Below, one piece after another: positions 22,531 to 31,342 of a DNA stretch of 48,247 nt; within the stretch, counting starts at the first letter, position 1, and every line of letters starts with the position of its first letter. Both the position numbers and the translations under genes were made by a program. The DNA is from Chitinophaga pinensis. Its GTDB lineage: Bacteria; Bacteroidota; Bacteroidia; Chitinophagales; Chitinophagaceae. Location of the stretch: positions 1-48,247 of the forward strand of contig CAMDNL010000002.1 of NCBI GenBank assembly GCA_945902975.1, read 5' to 3'. The notes beneath the pieces were generated by a model. The model made no database searches and was not told the origin of the DNA. It saw only the letters and a list, made by a program, of their open reading frames with translations.

Positions 22531-22838
22531 AACCAACCACTACGAAAACTACAATTACGATATTATGTTTCTTTTTTACGCAGGCCATTGCTGCGCAAAA
22601 ATTGAATTCAAAGAATGCAAAGGAATATTGGAAAACTGAAAAAAAATCGACAACAGCTTTAGTTGTAAATATTTCTAAAGGGCCTTATTCCGTTCAAAAT
22701 AAAATTGCGCCAAATTACTACACCACGCAAACAGGATTTTTTTGCAATCAAGAAAGAGCATTAGAAAAGAAAACTAAAATTCCACTAAGGGTTAGACTAG
22801 GCTCATTAAGTTATACGGAACAGTTAGAAGGCTATTGA
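22527..22838 (+). CDS. Small exported protein of unknown function; start codon uncertain (ATA where ATG is expected)
   Basis: In-frame extension of the track ORF (22602) reads [38 protein letters not shown]...[34 protein letters not shown]; complete signal peptide upstream of the listed start, but no ATG/GTG/TTG available. Confidence 0.5.
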   Translation: MKPTTTKTTITILCFFFTQAIAAQKLNSKNAKEYWKTEKKSTTALVVNISKGPYSVQNKIAPNYYTTQTGFFCNQERALEKKTKIPLRVRLGSLSYTEQLEGY

Positions 22839-22851
22839 ATGAAAGAAGTAT

Positions 22852-25251
22852 TTACTCTGCAATCATATCCTTCACTACCTGAATAATTTCTTCGGTATTT
22901 GGTTTAGAGAAATAATCCCCATCACTTGCATACGCTGGACGATGTGCTTTAGCAGATAAAGTCCTAGCACTTGCATCTAACCACTTGTATCCACCCTGCC
23001 CTTCAATTACTTGCTGATACATATATGCAGTAGCGCCTCCAGGTACATCTTCGTCCACAAATAAAATTCGGTTGGTTTTTTTAAGGGATGCCACTATCTG
23101 ATGATTGATATCAAATGGTAAAAGTGTTTGTACGTCTATCACTTCACAATCAATCCCCAAGGCTGCTAAACGAACTGCTGCTTCTTCTACTATTCTTAAT
23201 GTAGATCCATAAGACACAATGGTAATGTCGGCTCCAGCCCTTACAATTTCAGGCATGCCCAATGGCACAGTGAACTCGTTGATATTAGCTGGCACTGTTT
23301 CTTTTAATCGATACCCATTTAAGCATTCTATTAAAATTGCAGGATCATTGGCTTTTAATAATGTATTGTACATGCCCACTGCTTGCACCATATTTCTTGG
23401 CACACAAACAAACATGCCTCTTAATGCATGCACAATCATGCCCATTGGTGAGCCACTATGGAAGATCCCTTCTAGTCTATGTCCTCTTGTTCTAATAATC
23501 ACAGGACTGCTTTGTCTGCCCACAGTTCGGTAATGTAAAGTAGCAACGTCGTCGCTTAGAGTTTGTATGCCAAACATTAAATAATCTAAGTATTGAATTT
23601 CTGCAATCGGTCTTAGTCCTCTCATAGCTAAACCATGCGCTTGACCCATGATGGTTTGCTCTCTAATACCTGTATCAAAAATTCTATTCACACCATACTT
23701 GGCTTGTAATCCAGCAAAACCTTGATTCACGTCTCCAATATTTCCTAAGTCTTCGCCAAAAGCAACCACTTTAGGATTGTTCGCAAACAAGTGATCAAAG
23801 TATTGATTCAAGACCTCATACCCATTCATTTGTTTTGGATTTGCCTCCATGACTGCTGGGACCACCGGCACATTCAATGCGCTTTTTGGACCTTCGTTGT
23901 ATAAATACTTACTATAAAAAGGTGCTTGCTCTTTATGGTAATCTGCTAATAATTGACCAATTGCTTTTGCTTGAGGATGCTGTGGCATCTGCTCCAAAAC
24001 AATATTTAAAACTCTAAAGAGATCTCTTTTTAATGGTTCTTTGTTTGCAACCAATTCTTGCATCATGAGATACAATGGCGCGTCTTGTTGTAAACCGGAC
24101 AATACCAATTCGGCTGCTGCTTGAATTTTTGATTTGATTGGTAAAATATATTTATCCCATGCAGCTTGTTTTTGATCTCGAACATCTTGCTTAACTTCTG
24201 ATTCAAAAAGATCCAATGATTCAGCAGTAGCTAGTTCATTTAAAATTAACCAAGCACGCATTTGTTTATTGCAATCCCAGTTTCTTTCCCATTCTAATCT
24301 TTCTGCAGATTTATATCTTTCGTGGCTTCCACTTGTTGAATGGCCTTGAGGCTGTGTGACTTCTTTTACATGAAACACAACAGGCGTATGGGTTGTACGC
24401 GTATAAGAAATCCCTTCCTCAAAGGTTTCACAAAGTGCAGCATAGTCCCATCCATTCACCGTAAATATTTTGATGCCATTGGTGCCTGGTTTTTTTTCAA
24501 ATCCAGCCAATGCTTCTGATATAGATCCTTTGGTCGTTTGTAATTCAGTTGGAACAGAAATACCATAACCATCGTCATAGACTATGACTGCTAATGGCAC
24601 TTGTAATACACCTGCTGCATTGATGGTTTCCCAAAAATGTCCCTCCGATGTACTTGCGTCACCTATGGTACAAAAACAAACTTCATTTCCTTGATTCGTC
24701 AAACCTTCAAATGCAGGTTCCGGATTTGCATTTCTAAAAAATTTTGAGGCGAAGGCCAATCCAAGACCCCTCACCATTTGACCTGCAGTAGGTGCAATGT
24801 CTGCAGATACATTATAAGTATCTGCAAGTGGCAACCAGTCGCCCTTGTCATTCACAAAAGGAGTGCTAAAATGTGAGTTCATGTTTCGACCACCACTGTA
24901 TGGATCGTTTTCTACGTCTGCATATAATTGTGCGAAATAATCACCAATATTAGAAGTGCCTAATGCAAACATTAAAGTTTGATCGCGATAATATCCGCTT
25001 CTAAAATCACCTTTTTGAAAAAATTTTGCAAGTGCTACCTGTGCGATTTCTTTACCATCGCCAAAGATGCCGAATTTGGCCTTCCCTGTCAATACTTCAC
25101 GCCTACCCAACAAACTCACTTCTCTACTCGCAAGTGCAGTTCGGTAGTCCTCTAATACAGTTTTGCGAAACGCTTCAAACGATAGCATGTCCTGGTTAGA
25201 TGCAGCTTCTAAGTTGGATTCCATTTGACAAAAATAGGGGTCAAAATGCAA
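22852..25251 (-). CDS. 2-oxoacid dehydrogenase E1, fused alpha and beta subunits (branched-chain / pyruvate type)
   Basis: 799 aa; ThDP region IGDASTSEGHFWETINAAGVLQVPLAVIVYDDGYGISVPT; beta part AFGEDLGNIGDVNQGFAGLQAKYG, DTGIREQTIMGQAHGLAMRGLRPIAEIQYLDY. Likely start MESNLEA (25224). Confidence 0.92.
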   Translation of the reverse strand: MHFDPYFCQMESNLEAASNQDMLSFEAFRKTVLEDYRTALASREVSLLGRREVLTGKAKFGIFGDGKEIAQVALAKFFQKGDFRSGYYRDQTLMFALGTSNIGDYFAQLYADVENDPYSGGRNMNSHFSTPFVNDKGDWLPLADTYNVSADIAPTAGQMVRGLGLAFASKFFRNANPEPAFEGLTNQGNEVCFCTIGDASTSEGHFWETINAAGVLQVPLAVIVYDDGYGISVPTELQTTKGSISEALAGFEKKPGTNGIKIFTVNGWDYAALCETFEEGISYTRTTHTPVVFHVKEVTQPQGHSTSGSHERYKSAERLEWERNWDCNKQMRAWLILNELATAESLDLFESEVKQDVRDQKQAAWDKYILPIKSKIQAAAELVLSGLQQDAPLYLMMQELVANKEPLKRDLFRVLNIVLEQMPQHPQAKAIGQLLADYHKEQAPFYSKYLYNEGPKSALNVPVVPAVMEANPKQMNGYEVLNQYFDHLFANNPKVVAFGEDLGNIGDVNQGFAGLQAKYGVNRIFDTGIREQTIMGQAHGLAMRGLRPIAEIQYLDYLMFGIQTLSDDVATLHYRTVGRQSSPVIIRTRGHRLEGIFHSGSPMGMIVHALRGMFVCVPRNMVQAVGMYNTLLKANDPAILIECLNGYRLKETVPANINEFTVPLGMPEIVRAGADITIVSYGSTLRIVEEAAVRLAALGIDCEVIDVQTLLPFDINHQIVASLKKTNRILFVDEDVPGGATAYMYQQVIEGQGGYKWLDASARTLSAKAHRPAYASDGDYFSKPNTEEIIQVVKDMIAE

Positions 25252-25379
25252 TAAAAATCAAGAAACACATAAAAACAGATAATTACCAAAATTTCAATAA
25301 TTTAGAGCAGCATTTGACGGTCAGGGCTTCAATTTTTGCTGCTTTGGCTCAACCAATTACCCAATAAATTAATATATCT

Positions 25380-25742
25380 ATGAAGTACATTTTCACCCTC
25401 AGTTTTTCACTTGCCGCATTATTTTGTTCAGCTCAATCGGGTATAAAATTTGACAAAGCTGCACATAATTTTGGGAAGATTGCTAAAGGGGTACATAAGT
25501 CAGTGATCTTCACATACACGAACGCCGATGCAAGGCCTGCGGTGATAGAATTTGCCAATGCAGAATGCGGATGCACTCAACCTGAATACGACCAGAAGCC
25601 TATTTTAAAAGGACAAAAAGGAAGCATTAAAGTCACTTATACTTCGCCTGCTGTTGGGGCATTCAGAAAAAAAGTAAATGTAAAATTTGCTGGACAAAAA
25701 TTACCTGCCGAGTTGACCATTGAAGGCGAAGTGATAAAATAA
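25380..25742 (+). CDS. DUF1573 domain exported protein
   Basis: 120 aa; signal peptide; KFDKAAHNFGKIAKGVHKSVIFTYTNADARPAVIEFANAECGCTQPEY with the characteristic CGCT motif. Confidence 0.88.
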   Translation: MKYIFTLSFSLAALFCSAQSGIKFDKAAHNFGKIAKGVHKSVIFTYTNADARPAVIEFANAECGCTQPEYDQKPILKGQKGSIKVTYTSPAVGAFRKKVNVKFAGQKLPAELTIEGEVIK

Positions 25743-25760
25743 AAAAAATAATAGCTACTA

Positions 25761-25795
25761 AAAAGGGGGATCGTTTGCACGATCCCCCTTTTTTT
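25761..25795. terminator. Rho-independent terminator between convergent DUF1573 and susD-like genes
   Basis: AAAAGGGGGATCGTTTGCACGATCCCCCTTTTTTT; strong GC stem, A/T flanks usable from both strands. Confidence 0.92.
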
Positions 25796-25817
25796 ATAAG
25801 ACTCAAAAGAGACTCAA

Positions 25818-27245
25818 TTATTTAGACCACCACATTTTAGCATAGTTGTCATCTGTACCGCCTAAAGCAGATACAGCAGCTTTGTAATTTGTAGGATTTA
25901 AAGATGCTTCTGTTGGAGGGTAACCCAAACGATATGGAATACCTCTTGAATCCACTCTATCAACTGCAGCAGTCAATACAGGGAATCCAGTTCTTCTCCA
26001 ATCACACCAAGTTTCCCAAGAACTTAAGTAGTTATGTACCCACTTCTCTGTTAAGATTTGCTTGTGTGCTGTTGCGCTTGTATAAGCTACATCTGCATTA
26101 GCGATGTAGGCATCATATTTAGCAGCATTATACACACCGTACATTTCCCAAGAAGCTTTGATAGCAGCTTTGTACTTTGTTTCAGCTTCTGTATCACCAC
26201 CAGTTGTATAACCTAATTTAGCAGCTTCAGCTTGTAAGAATAATACTTCAGCATAATTATAAATAGACAATGGAGAACCTTGACTTCTGAATGTAGTTCC
26301 AATGCGGCTAAAAGCAGCAGGGATATTTACAGCAGCGTTTCTTCCATAAGGTAAACCTTTTACAACACCACTTGCTAACACTTCACCAAATATTGGTAAA
26401 CGTGGATCCGCTTTTGGCTCCATGTAGTCAGTCATTGTTTTACTGATTGCATAATCATTACGATTACTTACAGAATAGTTATCATACCAAGGGTTAAAGT
26501 TCAGAGGATCCCCAGTTATAAACTTGTACATGATATTTTGTGCGTTACTAGTAATTACACCAGCAGCAATCGCAGCAGCATATTCAGTTTTACCTTTTGT
26601 AGGATTCACTTTTGATAATCTTACAGACATTGCTAAACGAATCGTGTTTGCGAAACGCTTCCAAGCAGCCATGTTTCCAGCAAAGATCACATCTCCAACA
26701 ACACCAGCTTCGCTTTCTTTAATTTGAGCAACAGCCTCAGTTAATTCTTTAAATAAATCTGTATAGATAGATTCTTGAGAATCATACTTTGGAGAATATG
26801 CAGCACTACCTTTCAATGCTTCAGAATAAGGGATATCACCCCAGATATCTGTCATTCTTAAAAAGTAAAACGCCTTCATGATTCTTGCTGCAGCAATTTG
26901 GTTGGCTTTAGAGCCATTTCCAATTGTTGTAGAAGCGCCTTCATTGTTGTAGTTGATTATTGTTTGTAAATCGTACAATGGTCCAACATACCATCCTGCG
27001 AAACTTGCGTTACGGTCACTGTACAATGAAGATCCTGGATAAGGTCCTTCAGACAAATGTTGTACGTATAAATTAGCCAATCTGTTATTGTACATAACAG
27101 TTTTCATCGCTTGTTGCGAATTGGTAAGTAATGCACTTGTAGAAGCTTTTGTAAGTAGTGTTGGAGATACGTTTGTATCACCAAACTTATTACAACTCTG
27201 CATTGTAGCAAGGATTACGATAAGAGTTAATATTTTTTTCATCAT
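25818..27245 (-). CDS. SusD/RagB family nutrient-binding outer membrane lipoprotein
   Basis: 475 aa; lipobox MQSC; YFLRMTDIWGDIPYSEALKG, YAEVLFLQAEAAKLG, YLSSWETWCDWRRTGFP; immediately downstream of the SusC-like gene. Confidence 0.92.
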   Translation of the reverse strand: MMKKILTLIVILATMQSCNKFGDTNVSPTLLTKASTSALLTNSQQAMKTVMYNNRLANLYVQHLSEGPYPGSSLYSDRNASFAGWYVGPLYDLQTIINYNNEGASTTIGNGSKANQIAAARIMKAFYFLRMTDIWGDIPYSEALKGSAAYSPKYDSQESIYTDLFKELTEAVAQIKESEAGVVGDVIFAGNMAAWKRFANTIRLAMSVRLSKVNPTKGKTEYAAAIAAGVITSNAQNIMYKFITGDPLNFNPWYDNYSVSNRNDYAISKTMTDYMEPKADPRLPIFGEVLASGVVKGLPYGRNAAVNIPAAFSRIGTTFRSQGSPLSIYNYAEVLFLQAEAAKLGYTTGGDTEAETKYKAAIKASWEMYGVYNAAKYDAYIANADVAYTSATAHKQILTEKWVHNYLSSWETWCDWRRTGFPVLTAAVDRVDSRGIPYRLGYPPTEASLNPTNYKAAVSALGGTDDNYAKMWWSK

Positions 27246-27278
27246 TATTATTTTTTAAATTTTTGTACTAATTATGCA

Positions 27279-30200
27279 TTAGAACGTTACACGTAAGTTA
27301 ACACCAAGTTGACGTGTAGAAGATAACTGTCCACCTTCTCTATAAAACACTTCTAACTCAGATGGATCGATACCCCATTGCTTTGTTGTAGCCCAGATTA
27401 ACCATGCGTTTTGCACGATGAAGCCTAAGTTTGCAGATTTAGCAAAAGGTACTTTCTTCAACATAGAAGCTGGAAAATTATATCCTAATCTAACTTCACG
27501 TAATTTAATATATGATGCATCTAATAATACATTGCTTGCGTCACGTTGACGTGCAGTGTACCAATAAGCACGAGCAGGGAGATATCTATTGTTCTCTTTT
27601 CCTGCCAAGGCACCATTTGCAAAAATACCAGGGATACGAATACCGCCATTACCAGCATTACCGGTAGCAGTTGTATAAGCTCCTGGATAATCTCTCCAAT
27701 CAAAGCCTTTGTCATTGACACCCACTGTTTCTTGAGAAAGACCAGCACCTGTGTTAAAGTTTCTAGTTTCAGAATAGAATAAACCTCCGCTTTGGAAGTC
27801 TATAGAGAAAGCTAAATCGATATTCTTATAACGGAATGTATTGAATAAACCTCCAGTCCATTTTGGTAACACTGTTCCAATTTCTTGGTTGATATCATAC
27901 AAAGGTTGACCAGTAGCATCAATCAAAGTTTGTCCAGTAGCTGGATCTTTTCTCCACTTTCTACCATAATAAGTACCCCATTGACCACCAACTCTATGCT
28001 CTAGTCGAGTATCATATCTGTTAGTAGCATACAAGTAAGTATTGATACCAGGTGCTAACTCTTTAATTTCATTTTGGTTTTTAGCCCAGTTAATGCTTGT
28101 TTCCCAAACGAAGTTCTTTGTTTCAACTGGCTTACCATTGATTGAAACCTCAATACCTTGACTCACGATGTTACCAGCGTTGATCTGAGCAGTTGAGAAT
28201 CCACTTCCAGAAGATACATCTACACCCAAGATTTGGTCTGTATTGTTGTTTTGATAAACAGTCACATCAAATCCAATCTTTCTAAATAATTTCAATTCTA
28301 AACCAAACTCGTAAGCCTTTGTTAAAGCAGGACGGATACCGCCTCCTTTAAATTGGTTACCGATTGTTACAGAAGAATTACTCCCATAGAAATTTCCGTT
28401 ATTGATTGCTAAATCTAAAGAGTGTGCTCCTAAATCAGAACCCACACTCGCAAAAGAAGCACGTAATTTACCATAGCTCAACCAATCTGTTTTCCATAAT
28501 TCTGTGAAAATGAAACTTGAACTCACAGAAGGGTACAAATAAGAATTGTTGTCTACTGGCAAAGCAGATGACCAGTCGTTACGAATGGTTCCCTCTACAT
28601 ATAAGAAGTCTCTATAACCAAAAGAAGCTTTACCATAAACAGAGTTTACGATCTTCTTCTCATAGCTTCTAGTAAAACTTGGACGAGAAACTGAAGCTGC
28701 AATATCAAAATAGTTAGGAGAACTCAATCCACCTTGAGTAGCTAAAGACATCTGACTGTAGCTATTTCTTCTAATATTACCTCCTGCTAATCCATCAAAA
28801 GAGAAATCACCAAACTTGTTTTTATAAACGATGTTTGTCTCATAGTTCATCTCTTTGTATTGGTTTTGCAATTGTCTATAATATGGCAATGTCAATGAAC
28901 CATTTGCCATTCTTGCATCATTCTCATTGGAATAAGTATTCATTCTTGCATTTGATTGAACACTTAAATGACTATTGATTTTATAGTTTAAACCTACATT
29001 ACCAACAATTCTATTATTCTTTTGAGTTGTATAATTTTCTGCTACAACAAAATAAGGGTTGTCCCAATATGCAGGAACACCATAGGTTGCAAAATCGCCT
29101 GTTGCATTGGGGTCACCAATGTTCCAAGAGTTTACGCTTCCATCTGGCTCACGATATTGTTTCATACGCTCCATATCCAATTGTCTTTGAAACCATTGGT
29201 TGAAGTTTTGTGTAACGTTTAATCCAGTTAAATCGTATCCTTCAGTAGGTGCTCCTTTTGTATAAGAAGTCGTATAAGTGATATCAGTTGAAATTGTTAA
29301 TTTTTTACCAACATCAAATGAACCGTTCACACTTAATTGGTGTTGGTCTCTATTTGCATTAGGCACCACCAATGTTCTTTGCTGGTTACCATATGTTAAT
29401 CTAATGTTATGAGATTCTCCACCAGAAGTGAATGCCACAGAATTATTCAAATTCAGTCCAGTTTGGAAGAAGTTCTTTACGTTATTTGGTTGTGCAACCA
29501 TTGGTGTTAATTTACCAAATTCAGCACCAGGATACCAACTCCAATAAGCACGGTATTGATTACCATCAATTTTTGGTCCCCAGCTCTCATCTGCTCCATA
29601 CTCTAACATTCTTTGACCTTGGAACGCAGACCAAGATGCAGGATGTGCAGCAGGATCGTAGTTGAAGATATAGTAACCTTGGTCATCTAAATAACCAGCT
29701 CCCAAAGTATTTTTGTTAGTGTAAGCTGAAGAATAACCACCTGCATACTGATTTTGGTATGGAGGTAACAATGCAATATTTTCAAATGTTGCACCTAAAT
29801 TTAATTCAACACCACTGTACTTTTTACGAGTCCCCTTTTTTGTAGTAATTACAACGGCTCCGTTAGCAGCACGTTGACCATACAATGCAGTTGCAGCTGG
29901 ACCTTTTAATACAGATAAGTTTTCAACGTTGTCCATTAAAACAGCTGATTGATTGGTAATAGTTCCATCAACAACAAATATCGGCTCCTGTGGTCCTAAA
30001 CCAGTAACACCACGGATTAAGATACTACCATTGTCAAATGCAGAACTTGGAGATCCTACCAATTGCACACCAGCAACTTTTCCTGCCAAAGCAGTACTTA
30101 CGTCAGTTGATTTAGCAATAGTTAGGTTTTCACCCTTTACCTCTTGCACAGCATATCCGAGGGCTTTTTTCTCTCTTTTAACACCCAAGGCAGTTACGAT

Positions 30201-30503
30201 AACTTCGGTTAAATTATCTACTGTTTCTTGTAAAGTAATACTGCTTGCTTTTGCAGCAGGTACTTCTAAGTTTGCAAAACCTGTAGCAGAAACCTGCAAA
30301 ACAGCATTTTGTTTAACTGTGAGAGAGAAAACGCCATTCGCATCTGCCTTAGTAGCATTGCTTGTGCCTTTTTCTTTTACTGTAGCGGCTTCTATTGGTG
30401 CACCTTTGGCATCAGTGACCTTTCCATTTACAGTTGTAGTTTGAGCTAGTGCAATGTTCAAAGAAAAGAACATAGCTAGCATCAGGTACAAAATTTTTTT
30501 CAT
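27279..30503 (-). CDS. SusC/RagA family TonB-linked outer membrane protein
   Basis: 1074 aa; signal peptide, carboxypeptidase-like domain, LTEVIVTALGVKREKKALGYAVQEVKGE, plug region ILIRGVTGLGPQEPIFVVDG, C-terminal beta strand RQLGVNLRVTF. Confidence 0.95.
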   Translation of the reverse strand: MKKILYLMLAMFFSLNIALAQTTTVNGKVTDAKGAPIEAATVKEKGTSNATKADANGVFSLTVKQNAVLQVSATGFANLEVPAAKASSITLQETVDNLTEVIVTALGVKREKKALGYAVQEVKGENLTIAKSTDVSTALAGKVAGVQLVGSPSSAFDNGSILIRGVTGLGPQEPIFVVDGTITNQSAVLMDNVENLSVLKGPAATALYGQRAANGAVVITTKKGTRKKYSGVELNLGATFENIALLPPYQNQYAGGYSSAYTNKNTLGAGYLDDQGYYIFNYDPAAHPASWSAFQGQRMLEYGADESWGPKIDGNQYRAYWSWYPGAEFGKLTPMVAQPNNVKNFFQTGLNLNNSVAFTSGGESHNIRLTYGNQQRTLVVPNANRDQHQLSVNGSFDVGKKLTISTDITYTTSYTKGAPTEGYDLTGLNVTQNFNQWFQRQLDMERMKQYREPDGSVNSWNIGDPNATGDFATYGVPAYWDNPYFVVAENYTTQKNNRIVGNVGLNYKINSHLSVQSNARMNTYSNENDARMANGSLTLPYYRQLQNQYKEMNYETNIVYKNKFGDFSFDGLAGGNIRRNSYSQMSLATQGGLSSPNYFDIAASVSRPSFTRSYEKKIVNSVYGKASFGYRDFLYVEGTIRNDWSSALPVDNNSYLYPSVSSSFIFTELWKTDWLSYGKLRASFASVGSDLGAHSLDLAINNGNFYGSNSSVTIGNQFKGGGIRPALTKAYEFGLELKLFRKIGFDVTVYQNNNTDQILGVDVSSGSGFSTAQINAGNIVSQGIEVSINGKPVETKNFVWETSINWAKNQNEIKELAPGINTYLYATNRYDTRLEHRVGGQWGTYYGRKWRKDPATGQTLIDATGQPLYDINQEIGTVLPKWTGGLFNTFRYKNIDLAFSIDFQSGGLFYSETRNFNTGAGLSQETVGVNDKGFDWRDYPGAYTTATGNAGNGGIRIPGIFANGALAGKENNRYLPARAYWYTARQRDASNVLLDASYIKLREVRLGYNFPASMLKKVPFAKSANLGFIVQNAWLIWATTKQWGIDPSELEVFYREGGQLSSTRQLGVNLRVTF

Positions 30504-30696
30504 TTACTTTTTGTTTTACTTAAGCCTTCAAGTTATGAAAAAAATCTTAACATCGTTAACAAAAACTTAACATTGAACGTAGTTTCCTTCAATTTTGTTA
30601 AATAAATAGATAGTAATAAAGCTGTTAATCTTATACACATTACAATAAATATATATTTATACTAAAATTATTTATAAGTTTCCTTTATAATGGGCA

Positions 30697-30734
30697 TAAA
30701 AAAAAGTGAATCTCATAAAGATTCACTTTTTTCA
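30697..30734 (-). terminator. Hairpin terminator downstream of the minus-strand small ORF
   Basis: Reverse strand: AAAAAAGTGAATCTTTATGAGATTCACTTTTTTTTATG; 7-bp GTGAATC/GATTCAC stem plus extending A/T pairs and T-run, 29 nt after the ORF at 30763. Confidence 0.8.
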
Positions 30735-30762
30735 AACTGTTCTGTCTATATAGACGGATGCA

Positions 30763-30945
30763 TCAACTGCCTCTTGATCCGCCTGTTTTAATTGGTTTTT
30801 TACTTGCACCAGAAGATTTGGTACTTGCCTTTGCGATAAATTTTGAACTACCCCCTGCTTGCACATTGGTTTTGGCGCTTGAGGCTGTTTTTTTATCGGC
30901 TATTTTTTTATTGATTGCGAATCCCATAAGATTTGTATTAGACAC
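30763..30945 (-). CDS. Small basic Ser/Gly/Lys/Ala-rich protein of unknown function (60 aa from GTG, 54 aa from ATG)
   Basis: M(GTG)SNTNLMGFAINKKIADKKTASSAKTNVQAGGSSKFIAKASTKSSGASKKPIKTGGSRGS; co-directional with the upstream YjbR/radical SAM genes and followed by a terminator. Confidence 0.6.
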   Translation of the reverse strand: MSNTNLMGFAINKKIADKKTASSAKTNVQAGGSSKFIAKASTKSSGASKKPIKTGGSRGS

Positions 30946-30996
30946 AAAAATAGGATTAATTGTTTATTCTGCCACTTAATATGGATGAATCAGGCT

Positions 30997-31317
30997 TTAC
31001 TTTTTGACTAATGCATAAGACTCCCTAATTAATGTTTGAACCAATGATGCACTTAGTCTTGTATTTAATACAAGGGTATTCCAATGCTTTTTATTCATAT
31101 GAAAGCCGGGCAATATATTATCGGGATAGGCTTCTCTTAATTCTATGGATTTATCTGGGTCTGTCTTGATATTGATTCTTGGAGGGATGTCATCCAAAGA
31201 AATGAGTAAGAATATTTTTCCTTTAATCTTATACACCAAATTTTCTGGACCAAATGGTTGGCATTCTTCGACATCGTCAAAGCTTAAGCAAAAATCTCTT
31301 ACCCACTCAACATGCAT
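30997..31317 (-). CDS. MmcQ/YjbR family DNA-binding-like protein
   Basis: 106 aa; VRDFCLSFDDVEECQPFG, LVYKIKGKIFLLISLDD, KSIELREAYPDNILPGFHMNKKHWNTLVL. Confidence 0.9.
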   Translation of the reverse strand: MHVEWVRDFCLSFDDVEECQPFGPENLVYKIKGKIFLLISLDDIPPRINIKTDPDKSIELREAYPDNILPGFHMNKKHWNTLVLNTRLSASLVQTLIRESYALVKK

Positions 31318-31342
31318 CTTCCAAAATTTTAAATTCGAAAAA

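Noticed and set aside
29953-30444. 163-aa plus-strand ORF opposite the SusC N-terminus
   Set aside because: Antisense to a conserved plug-domain coding region; no recognisable motifs.
30758-30979. 73-aa plus-strand ORF opposite the small basic ORF
   Set aside because: Minus-strand ORF is better supported by operon direction and the downstream terminator; the plus-strand translation looks like a reverse-complement artefact.
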